Below are positions 1-6,607 of a stretch of 8,662 bases of DNA, one piece after another. The DNA lies in NCBI GenBank assembly GCA_964468435.1, contig CAYXVE010000100.1, forward strand, positions 1 to 8,662, read 5' to 3'. Source of the DNA: JBCCTX01 sp964468435. GTDB taxonomy: Bacteria; Bacteroidota; Bacteroidia; J057. The translations under genes were made by a program, and so were the position numbers. The first letter of the stretch is position 1. The number at the start of each line of letters is the position of its first letter. Below the pieces are notes generated by a model. It was not told where the DNA came from. It did not search any database and worked only from the letters and a program-made list of their open reading frames with translations.

Positions 1-34
1 GCAGGGCAGTCGTAGATACACAAGATTTTTTTGC

Positions 35-66
35 TCAACTTTTTTTATCGCCTGAAAAAAAGTTGA
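35..66 (-). terminator. 12-bp perfect inverted repeat at the 3' end of the membrane-protein gene; candidate transcription-end hairpin
   Basis: TCAACTTTTTTT at 35-46 is the exact reverse complement of AAAAAAAGTTGA at 55-66, with an 8-base loop. It starts one base past the stop codon of the minus-strand gene. The stem is A/T-rich and there is no T-run directly after it on the minus strand, so it is not a textbook Rho-independent terminator; position is the main argument. It could instead protect the mRNA 3' end or serve a convergent gene outside the window. Confidence 0.4.
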
Positions 67-67
67 T

Positions 68-1396
68 TCATCCCCTGGGTCTATGATACCAAATAATTGC
101 CAGGGCACTGTAATAAAACGGCAAACACGGGATTTTGTATCGCATTAGCGATCCAAAATTATAGGTCGAGAACCCCACAGCAAAGGCAAAAATGATCGCA
201 AATGTCAGTGAAAAAGCCACTTCGGGATTCCCGATAAACAGTTTCAGCGTCCTGACCAGGCCCGTTTTAAAGATCACATATCCCGTGATTAGCAGGGTAG
301 CAAACCCCTCAAAAGCAGCAGGAATGGTGATCGCCGTACTGATTTCCCAGGGAAAGGGCCGGAACAGGGATACGATAACCGCCTGGGGAAATACCCGGAT
401 CAAACCAAGCGGTGTGGGATCAATTTCACCCAAAGAATATCCTGCTCCACCCACTTGTTCTGTAATATTCGCAATATCGTATTGACGGATTAGTGCATAT
501 TCAATAATATAATCCAATGCAAGTGTACTGTACAGGCTACCGATCCACTGCAGCACGTAGTATCCTCCCAGAGCAATAATGACTACAAAGGCAGGCCCTA
601 CTAAGACACGTAGTGAACGATTGGTTATACTGGAGCGATATTTCCAGAAAATCCAGATGATAAGAGCTGGACCAAACCCTAAGGGAATATAAGCCTTAAC
701 CTGTAATAGAATATATACACTCACGATCATGGTTAGGAAATGATACAAAGTCATTTTACGTTTGATAAAAACGGAATATGTAGCATAGGTAAGAAAACCC
801 AACGCGGCAAGTGCGATAGAATCCTTTTGCATCCCCGTTCCAAAAAAGAATACAGAGGGGATAAATAAAATAGCTATGGCTAATTCATATTTTAAATCAG
901 GATAAAGCTCATAAAACGTTTTGTAAAGCCTCCAGCAACCTGCAAAAGTGAAAAAGGTGATCAATAAAGCTGTTGGTAGATAAGTATTAAATGTTAAAAG
1001 GCTGAGGAGACCTCCAATTTTAATCACAATGGCAGTTGAGGGAGCATATATATAGGCATAGGCAAATAAACGTGTGTCAAAAGAATAATCAATGGGATTG
1101 GAAAAAAGTAGTTCATAAGCAATTCCAGGATCATAAAAAAACCCGTGCCAGAATGCAGTAACGCCTGCGAAATACTGAAAGGTATCTCCCCCGTGATAGT
1201 AATACTGATACATGAGTGCCGCCAAGAAATTCCCTACGATCCTTACGGTGAGTGCGGGAATAAAATACTTCTTAATTTCACTACGCTTGTAATAGCGATC
1301 TCTCCAGTAATATGCAAACAAATACAACGCTATGACATAAAAGGGGGTAATCAGGAAATCCTGCAGTAATAATATGTCATTGGGTCTGGGGTACAT
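68..1396 (-). CDS. Polytopic membrane protein of unknown function, possible polysaccharide polymerase-like protein
   Basis: The 442-residue product is very hydrophobic, with roughly ten or more membrane segments (for example near residues 8-30, 43-65, 140-157, 172-190, 193-236, 266-285, 356-377, 393-412 and 421-437). Candidate functional motifs lie between helices: HGGDT at 68-72, a Gly-Met-Gln-Lys-Asp-Ser stretch at 188-193, RPFPWE at 346-351, and an Asn-Phe-Gly-Ser-Leu-Met-Arg-Tyr-Lys run at 413-421. I recall this general layout in Bacteroidota membrane proteins encoded near capsule genes, but I cannot assign a named family. A Wzy/EpsG-like polymerase or another multi-pass glycan enzyme would fit the topology and the neighbourhood; this is inference. 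The ATG at 1394-1396 is preceded by a good Bacteroidota promoter, which supports the start. The gene is divergent from the export genes, so it can be regulated separately. It appears complete. Confidence 0.85.
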   Translation of the reverse strand: MYPRPNDILLLQDFLITPFYVIALYLFAYYWRDRYYKRSEIKKYFIPALTVRIVGNFLAALMYQYYYHGGDTFQYFAGVTAFWHGFFYDPGIAYELLFSNPIDYSFDTRLFAYAYIYAPSTAIVIKIGGLLSLLTFNTYLPTALLITFFTFAGCWRLYKTFYELYPDLKYELAIAILFIPSVFFFGTGMQKDSIALAALGFLTYATYSVFIKRKMTLYHFLTMIVSVYILLQVKAYIPLGFGPALIIWIFWKYRSSITNRSLRVLVGPAFVVIIALGGYYVLQWIGSLYSTLALDYIIEYALIRQYDIANITEQVGGAGYSLGEIDPTPLGLIRVFPQAVIVSLFRPFPWEISTAITIPAAFEGFATLLITGYVIFKTGLVRTLKLFIGNPEVAFSLTFAIIFAFAVGFSTYNFGSLMRYKIPCLPFYYSALAIIWYHRPRG

Positions 1397-1421
1397 GATG
1401 AAAATGATGTTAGACGCTCTG

Positions 1422-1451
1422 CAAAAATATACTATTTAAGCTATTTTCAAA
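1422..1451 (-). promoter_or_regulatory. Bacteroidota-type promoter (-33 TTTG, -7 TATTTTTG) for the minus-strand membrane-protein gene
   Basis: Read on the minus strand, TTTG (complement of 1448-1451) is followed after 18 bases by TATTTTTG (complement of 1422-1429). This fits the -33/-7 consensus TTTG and TAnnTTTG known for the primary sigma factor of this phylum. Transcription would begin a few bases further on, leaving a leader of about 20 bases before the ATG at 1396. No experimental start site is known. Confidence 0.6.
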
Positions 1452-1494
1452 TATTTAATTTTCATATACTTGTGGGGATTGTTTATTTTTAGCT

Positions 1495-1541
1495 ATTGTA
1501 AATCCGTTAAATATATGATAAATTCACATACAGTTTACAAT
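1495..1541. promoter_or_regulatory. Dyad ATTGTAAA-N31-TTTACAAT upstream of the phosphatase gene; possible operator
   Basis: ATTGTAAA at 1495-1502 is the exact reverse complement of TTTACAAT at 1534-1541. The arms are 8 bp with 31 bases between them, close to three helical turns, and the right arm ends 13 bases before the ATG of the phosphatase gene. The layout suits two half-sites for a regulator or a leader stem. In A/T-rich DNA such a pair can arise by chance, so the call is tentative. Confidence 0.25.
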
Positions 1542-1554
1542 CCTTCGGCCATCT

Positions 1555-2295
1555 ATGTGTGCATTATTCAGCAAAAAGCCCCTCCCAGATGCTATACCTA
1601 AGCTTCAGGTTCTTCAATCGGATACGCATGCACATCTGTTGCACGCGATTGATGACGGACCAGAAGATTTGGAGAAATCCGTGAACCTGATTAGCAGCTT
1701 ATCACAGTTGGGATTTTCAAAACTTCATGCTACTCCGCATGTGATGGCAGATCACTACCCCAACTCAAGAGAACACATTTTACAAAGATATGATCAGGTC
1801 TTGAATAAGCTATCCGGAGAAAACCTTTCTGTAGAAATCACCTGTGCCGCTGAGTACTTTCTGGATGAACATTTTGCTATATTACTGGAGAGGGAAGAGT
1901 TACTACCTCTTTCAAACAAATATCTTCTGGTCGAAATGTCGACCGTTTCCCCCGCGCCTGGTCTATACGATTTTTTATTTGAAATCCAGACTCGGGGCTA
2001 TGTCCCCTTACTCGCTCATCCAGAACGCTATGTATACTATCATCAAAACTTCGCCTTGTATGAAGAACTGAAAACCCGGGGATGCCTGTTTCAGGTCAAC
2101 TTACTATCCCTCAGTGGCTACAATGGCCGCAAGATCAAATCCATTGCCTGGAAAATGATCAAACAGGAAATGGTTGATTTTCTGGGTAGCGACGCACATC
2201 ATCTGGATCATGTGAAATTCATTGAGAAGTCTCTTCAATCTAGCAAGATAACTCAGTTGCTTGATTCGTATTCGTTTATGAATAGCAAGTTGTAA
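1555..2295 (+). CDS. cpsB: CpsB/CapC (YwqE)-type PHP-domain protein-tyrosine phosphatase of capsule synthesis
   Basis: The 246-residue protein is a metal-dependent PHP-fold phosphatase expected to dephosphorylate the Tyr-rich tail of the Wzc-type kinase encoded downstream. Visible PHP metal-site motifs are DTHAHLL (H25, H27) with IDDG at 32-35, HATPH (H58, H62), the acidic AAE (E100), AHPER (H155 to R158) and GSDAHH (D213, H215). The length matches the family. There is no signal peptide or membrane segment, so it is cytoplasmic. In the usual motif a Pro-Gly precedes IDDG, whereas here the sequence is His-Ala; this is a small deviation and the metal ligands are kept. The ATG at 1555 gives the short basic N-terminus typical of the family. 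It is the first gene of the plus-strand cluster and is separated from the export gene by about 300 bp, so it may have its own transcript. No other capsule phosphatase, such as a Wzb-like low-molecular-weight enzyme, is visible here. Confidence 0.93.
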   Translation: MCALFSKKPLPDAIPKLQVLQSDTHAHLLHAIDDGPEDLEKSVNLISSLSQLGFSKLHATPHVMADHYPNSREHILQRYDQVLNKLSGENLSVEITCAAEYFLDEHFAILLEREELLPLSNKYLLVEMSTVSPAPGLYDFLFEIQTRGYVPLLAHPERYVYYHQNFALYEELKTRGCLFQVNLLSLSGYNGRKIKSIAWKMIKQEMVDFLGSDAHHLDHVKFIEKSLQSSKITQLLDSYSFMNSKL

Positions 2296-2351
2296 AAAGC
2301 CGGTTGGCTTGATTAGATACACACCCCCCAAATGCGTGTTACAACATTTCG

Positions 2352-2387
2352 CCCCCCTTACCCAGCTCGCAATCCATGTAAGGGGGG
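2352..2387. repeat. Perfect 10-bp inverted repeat CCCCCCTTAC / GTAAGGGGGG
   Basis: CCCCCCTTAC at 2352-2361 pairs exactly with GTAAGGGGGG at 2378-2387 across a 16-base loop. It lies 57 bases past the phosphatase stop. There is no T-tract after it on the plus strand, so an intrinsic terminator is unlikely in that direction. The run of six C and six G is the longest such run in the window. A repeat-element remnant or a transcript 3' stabiliser are the alternatives. Confidence 0.6.
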
Positions 2388-2480
2388 TATGGTCCTGGGA
2401 TGTACCAATCATCCCCTCCACCCTGGCCCCTTTATCCCGGACAGCGCGTTGCACAAGGGTAAATACCGGTTGAATCTATC

Positions 2481-2511
2481 AATAAGAAAGCATTACTTAT
2501 TCCGTGAATAA
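2481..2511. repeat. Overlapping inverted repeats AATAAG / CTTATT and TTATTC / GAATAA
   Basis: CTTATT at 2496-2501 can pair with AATAAG at 2481-2486 (9-base loop), while TTATTC at 2497-2502 can pair with GAATAA at 2506-2511 (3-base loop). The two pairings share bases and exclude each other. The site lies just upstream of the candidate promoter of the export gene, so as DNA it could be an operator. The arms are short and A/T-rich, so chance is a real possibility. Confidence 0.25.
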
Positions 2512-2539
2512 TTGCAGAATCAAAAATAAAATACGATCA

Positions 2540-2570
2540 TTGTGATACGTTGCTTACAGGTATATTTTGG
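2540..2570 (+). promoter_or_regulatory. Possible -33/-7 promoter for the export-kinase genes
   Basis: TTG at 2540-2542 is followed after 18 to 20 bases by TATATTTTGG (2561-2570), which matches the TAnnTTTG consensus at 7 of 8 positions in either of two registers. Transcription would start near 2575, about 20 bases before the ATG at 2596, the same leader length as predicted for the divergent gene. The match is imperfect and unproven. Confidence 0.3.
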
Positions 2571-2595
2571 CACAAAATATTTAACATCAGATAAT

Positions 2596-3378
2596 ATGTA
2601 CTTCAAAGGTGGATATATTATCACCTTATCTCTCATCATCTCACTACTGAGTTCCTGTATTCCCCAACAAAGACTGGTCAACTTCCGGGAAGATACAGAT
2701 CTCTTTGACGAACCCGAACCCATCGTCAAATACGATGAGGTCCGTTTCCAGCCCAATGACCGTGTCAATATCCAGGTATCCAGCCAGAATGAAGAAGCCT
2801 CTGCACCATTTAACGAAAATCTCCGTATTATGGGAGGAGGTGGTGGTGGACAGTTTAATCAGCAATTGATTGGCTATCTGGTGGACCCTGATGGCTACAT
2901 AGACTATCCTAGATTGGGCAGGATCAAGCTCGGAGGCCTGACTCGTGAGGATGCTGAAGCCAAAATGCTGGAACTGCTAGATCCCTATCTGGAAGATCCA
3001 CTGGTAAAAATCGGCATTGTCAACTTCAAGGTAACCGTTTTTGGTGAGGTAGGAAGCACTGTCATCAATGTGCAAGGAGAAAGACTTACCATCGTAGAAG
3101 CCCTGGCGCAGGCGGGACTTACCGCATTCAGTCAGCGGGACCGGATCTGGGTGATCCGTGAGCAGGATGAAAAGCGGGTATTTGGACAAGTGAATATGTA
3201 CTCCCGGGAAATCTTTAATTCCCCTTATTTCTACCTCAAGCAAAATGATGTCATTTACGTAGAACCAACCAAAGATGTGGTAACATCCATCAACCAGCCC
3301 TTTAGAGCAGTTATTCCCTGGATCACCTCTGTCATTTCACTGGGCACTTTGGTATTTACATTGCTTACTAATAATTAA
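2596..3378 (+). CDS. wza: Wza/BexD-type outer-membrane polysaccharide export lipoprotein
   Basis: The 260-residue protein should form the outer-membrane export channel that docks onto the Wzc-type protein encoded next. From the ATG at 2596 it begins with a lipoprotein signal: a basic start, a hydrophobic stretch and the lipobox LSSC with Cys at residue 21. A Poly_export domain follows (about 45-135), including the VDPDGYIDYPRLGRIKLGG stretch (96-114), and then an SLBB-type domain (about 145-200, containing FGEVG). A hydrophobic helix near 236-258 ends the protein, as in short Bacteroidota Wza homologues. A Gly run at 80-85 sits in a loop of the export domain. An in-frame GTG at 2542 would add 18 residues before the signal peptide and would overlap the candidate promoter, so I chose the ATG. 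The protein is shorter than E. coli Wza, consistent with fewer SLBB domains. The downstream gene starts 10 bases after its stop, implying co-transcription. Confidence 0.92.
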   Translation: MYFKGGYIITLSLIISLLSSCIPQQRLVNFREDTDLFDEPEPIVKYDEVRFQPNDRVNIQVSSQNEEASAPFNENLRIMGGGGGGQFNQQLIGYLVDPDGYIDYPRLGRIKLGGLTREDAEAKMLELLDPYLEDPLVKIGIVNFKVTVFGEVGSTVINVQGERLTIVEALAQAGLTAFSQRDRIWVIREQDEKRVFGQVNMYSREIFNSPYFYLKQNDVIYVEPTKDVVTSINQPFRAVIPWITSVISLGTLVFTLLTNN

Positions 3379-3384
3379 AGGAGG
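3377..3384 (+). promoter_or_regulatory. Strong Shine-Dalgarno sequence AAAGGAGG deciding a GTG start
   Basis: AAAGGAGG overlaps the last two bases of the export-gene stop codon and lies 4 bases before the GTG at 3389. Strong Shine-Dalgarno sites are uncommon in Bacteroidota. It supports the GTG start, because the next in-frame ATG lies beyond the first membrane helix, and suggests translation of the kinase linked to that of the export gene. Confidence 0.6.
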
Positions 3385-3388
3385 AAAC

Positions 3389-5703
3389 GTGCAGAATCCC
3401 ACCATTTCATATAACGGATCGGGCCAGGAAGAACAAAACCATCTTCCCTTTAATCCCAAGGCCTTTATTTTTAAATACCTCAAATACTGGTACTGGATTG
3501 TCATTTCCCTGGCCATCACCCTCTCTGTAGCCTACCTATACCTGCGCTACACCATCCCGAAATACCAGGTAAACTCCATGATCATGATCAAGGGGGATAC
3601 CGAGAGCCAGGGAATGGCTGAGACGCAGATCCTGGCGGAATTGGGATTCGTCAATAATAGCGTCAATATCAGCAATGAAATTTTGTTTCTCAAATCCCGT
3701 CAATTGATGTCGCAAGTCGTACAGCAGCTAAATTTGGATGTGACCTATATAGCAGTAGGCAGGATCGTCAACAGCGAAGTCTATCCTTCGCCTATTAGAG
3801 CTGTATCCTACGATCTGACACCTAAGGCTTACCAAACTACCTTTCAGCTCAACATACTGGATCAAAACCGCTTTGAGTTTTCCGATGGAGAAAATACATC
3901 GATCCAACAGTTTGGACTAACCTTCAATAACTCCTATGGTAGTTTTACCTTTACTTCCAGCATCAAATCCAATGATGATCGCATCAATTCCTATTTGATC
4001 GATTTTACCCCTGCAGAAAACGTAGCCCGCAGATATGCCAACCGACTCAACATCCAAAATGTGGCAGGTAATGCACAGGTACTCAGACTCAGCCTGGTGG
4101 ATCCCGTTCCTTATAAATGCCGTGATATATTAGAAACCCTGGTAGAGGTCTACGACGAAGCAGGTGTAGAGGAGCGGAATAAAGTGGCCAGGAATCAATT
4201 GTTCTTCATCGAAGAGCGTATCAATGGCCTCGCTGACGAGCTTTCACAAGCTGAGCAAAGTGCAGAACAAATCCGTCTTCGCTCCGGGATTATGAGCGTA
4301 GAAGAGGGGGATGCCAATACCCTTTTGGAAGAAATTACTGAATACGATCAAAAGATTGCAGAGCTTAATCTGCAAAAGGATATCATACAATCTATCTTTC
4401 AATCCCTGCGGGAGGATAAGGATAAATTTGTGTTTGTGCCCTCCTCGCTGAACATATCCGGCGATTTCACGCTTCCTACATTGCTCAACTCATACAATCA
4501 ATTACTGACGGAGAAAGAGCGGCTGCTATATGCAGCCAAAGAAGCTAATCCTGCAGTGCAGGAATTGGATAACCAGTTGCTGAATCTTAGAGAAACCATC
4601 TTTGGCAACATCCAGATATTTATCAAGAGCATAGAGCAGTCCATTGTGCGCATGGAAGAGCGCGCCAAACAGCTTGAATCCAAACTACTTACCCTACCGG
4701 GAAAAAAACGTCAGTTTCTCGAAATCCAGCGTCAGCAGGAAATCAAAGAATCCATTTATCTCTTTTTATTGGAAAAACGGGAAGAAACCTTGCTTTCTAT
4801 TGCCACCTCTCTGCCTACTACCCGCATCCTGGAACCACCCTCTCAATCAGGTGGACAGGTTTCTCCTGTTAAAAATACCATTTACCTGATCGCCATAGTC
4901 CTGGGTTTTGCCATTCCCATTGGTATTATCCTGCTCATGGAGATCCTCAACGATACGATTCAGTCCGAAGAGGAGATCAAAGAATTTACCCGTACACCTT
5001 TCCTGGGGGGAATCGGTTACTCCAAACTGGATGATAAGATCGTGGTCAGGCAAAAAAGCAGATCTTCTATTGCGGAAATGTTTCGCCTCTTGCGTACCAA
5101 CCTGCAGTTTCTCTCCGAAGGTAAAGAGAAACAGGTCATTACGATTACATCCAGCATGAGTGGAGAAGGCAAGAGCTTTATCACCCTTAACTTAGGGATG
5201 AGCCTGGCTATTTCCGGTAAAAAGACCCTCATGATCAGTGCAGACCTACGCAAACCCAAGCTTACCACATACATTAAAGGATATCAAGCCACTGAGGGCT
5301 TATCTAATTTTCTGACCCACAAAGCTGAAGTCGAAGACATTGTCATTCCTACAGACCTGCACGAGAATCTATTCGTCATAGGTAGCGGCCCTGTCCCTCC
5401 TAATCCGGCAGAATTGCTGATGAGTGAGCACATGAAAGACCTCTTTGCCCAACTTCAGCAGGACTTCGATTTCATTCTGCTCGACTCCCCTCCCGTAGGC
5501 CTGGTTACAGATGCATTCCTGCTCAAGGAATACACGACGAGTAGCATCTACATCGTCCGCTTTGGTGAGACCAAGAAGGGTCAGCTCAAGCTCATCGACG
5601 ATATCTATCGCAATCGCAAGCTCAATCGCCCTGCTATTGTTTTTAACAGCGTCAAAGCCTCAGGAGGATATGGCTACGGATATGGTTATGGTTATGGTTA
5701 TGG
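3389..5703 (+). CDS. wzc: Wzc-type tyrosine autokinase / polysaccharide co-polymerase, 3' end lost in assembly gap
   Basis: This inner-membrane protein controls chain length and export by cycles of Tyr autophosphorylation. At least 771 residues are visible. A Wzz domain begins with a membrane helix (about 33-54). A long periplasmic region follows, with Gln/Glu-rich coiled-coil stretches (about 265-330 and 370-460), a Pro-containing linker and a second membrane helix (about 498-518). The cytoplasmic BY-kinase domain carries the MFRLLRTN stretch, Walker A SGEGKS (K595), Walker A' ISADLRKP (D619) and Walker B FILLDSPP (D699). The tail is an alternating Tyr-Gly tract with Tyr at 761, 763, 765, 767, 769 and 771, where the sequence stops at the N block. 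Family length suggests only some tens of residues are missing. The reading frame continuing past the N block (5804-5941) belongs to no kinase and is an artefact; the real gene downstream uses another frame. The GTG start is backed by a strong Shine-Dalgarno site. Confidence 0.94.
5669..5703 (+). repeat. Hexanucleotide tandem repeat (TATGGT-like units) encoding the Tyr-Gly tail
   Basis: Six Tyr-Gly codon pairs follow one another: TATGGC, TACGGA, then TATGGT three times and an unfinished TATGG at the gap edge. The first two units differ at third positions while the later ones are identical, as expected if recent slippage expanded the 3' side. Because the unit is six bases, gain or loss changes the number of phosphorylatable Tyr residues without breaking the frame. 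The true unit count is hidden by the gap. Confidence 0.85.
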
Positions 5704-5803
5704 NNNNNNNNNNNNNNNNNNNNNNNNNNNNNNNNNNNNNNNNNNNNNNNNNNNNNNNNNNNNNNNNNNNNNNNNNNNNNNNNNNNNNNNNNNNNNNNNN
5801 NNN
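5704..5803. other. Assembly gap of exactly 100 N
   Basis: All bases are undetermined. A round length of 100 is the usual placeholder for a gap of unknown size, so the real distance may differ. It begins inside a tandem repeat, the probable reason assembly failed. The kinase 3' end, the methyltransferase start codon and possibly other sequence are missing here. Confidence 0.98.
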
Positions 5804-6567
5804 CCAACATCAATCAAAGCTCTCAGGTCAGAGACTTTTTCAACGATATTTCCTCCACCTACCGGGATAAGTATACCCAAAAACAGAAGTTTCACCACTA
5901 TTTCTTTATCGAACGTCTCCAGGAAGCCACCCGGGACATAGACTTCAGCTATCGAAGTGTACTGGACATTGGCGCCGGAACGGGAAACCTTTACGACTAC
6001 CTCATGGAGCGCTACGATGCTGTCGAATATCGCGCCTGCGATATTGCTGGAGATATGCTTGCCCAAAGCAACATCCCCCCAGAACATTGCTTTGTGGGAA
6101 ATAGCTATGAAATACCTCTCAGCCAAGAAAGCTTCGATTATATTTTTATGTTGGGAGTAACGACCTACATGGACCAGGATATTTTGCAAAAAAACCTGGA
6201 TCTGATTCACAAAAAGCTTACACCTGACACTGGAAGAGCCATACTTACCTTTACCAATCGCATCACTCTGGATCAGGGAATGCGCAAGCTGCTCAAAAAG
6301 CCTTTATCGATCATTTTTCCCCCAAAAAATGTACTGACTTCTTCCTTTACCATTTATCCCAAAACGCCTAAAGAAGCCATGGGACTAGTCAGTCAGCAGT
6401 TTGAAGTAGCTAAAATTACCTATCTCAACCAGACTATATTTCCCTTTAGCAGACTGCTACCGGGACCGTCTATCCATGCAGCCAGATGGATGCAAAAAAA
6501 TCTGTCCAACAATTCGACAAAATCTTGTTTGAGTTCTGATTTTATCCTGTTTATTAAGAAAAAATGA
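5804..6567 (+). CDS. Class I SAM-dependent methyltransferase, 5' end lost in assembly gap
   Basis: The reading frame is open from the first base after the N block (first full codon at 5806) and gives 253 residues, close to a full-length enzyme, so probably only a few N-terminal residues are missing. Motif I reads VLDIGAGTG at visible residues 52-60, followed by an acidic strand end (CDIAGDML), a FDYIFMLGV motif and a KKLTPDTGRAILTF strand-turn. These are typical of Methyltransf_11/25-like enzymes that use S-adenosylmethionine. The C-terminal half (Lys-rich, with FPFSRLLPGPS) is less diagnostic and may bind the substrate. An ATG at 6004 lies after motif I and would delete the SAM-binding loop, so it is not the real start. 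In this locus it may methylate a sugar of the repeat unit or the chain end; the substrate cannot be read from sequence. The next gene starts 40 bases downstream on the same strand. Confidence 0.88.
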
Positions 6568-6607
6568 GTATCCTTATTATTTATTTTCTCAATACAGTAA
6601 GTTGTCC

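Larger units (their letters stand above)
2296..2595. other. Non-coding stretch between phosphatase and export gene, rich in inverted repeats
   Basis: No convincing gene is visible on either strand. The first part, about 2320-2460, is rich in C and G runs and unlike the A/T-rich flanks. It holds three successive hairpin candidates: 2352-2387 (10-bp stem), 2397-2415 (GGGATG / CATCCC, 7-base loop) and 2431-2463 (TTTA-t-CCC / GGG-TAAA, one bulged base). The second part is A/T-rich and holds overlapping short inverted repeats (2481-2511) and a possible promoter (2540-2570). The hairpin part may be a degenerate repeat element or an RNA-level structure; this is not established. Confidence 0.6.

Noticed and set aside
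192..485. Plus-strand open frame of 97 codons
   Set aside because: It is antisense to the membrane-protein gene and shows no domain.
2297..2310. AAGCC / GGCTT hairpin directly after the phosphatase stop as an intrinsic terminator
   Set aside because: The 5-bp stem is weak and no T-tract follows.
2104..2454. Minus-strand open frame of 116 codons
   Set aside because: Half of it is antisense to the phosphatase gene and the rest lies in the hairpin-rich spacer; no recognisable domain and no start signal.
2542..2595. GTG-initiated extension of the export lipoprotein
   Set aside because: It would place 18 residues before a well-formed lipoprotein signal peptide and overlap the candidate promoter.
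5804..5941. Continuation of the kinase reading frame beyond the N block
   Set aside because: The residues match no kinase tail and overlap a methyltransferase coding sequence in another frame; the continuity depends on an arbitrary gap length.
6602..6607. TTG start for the GT2 gene
   Set aside because: The ATG two codons later gives the normal family N-terminus and is the simpler choice.
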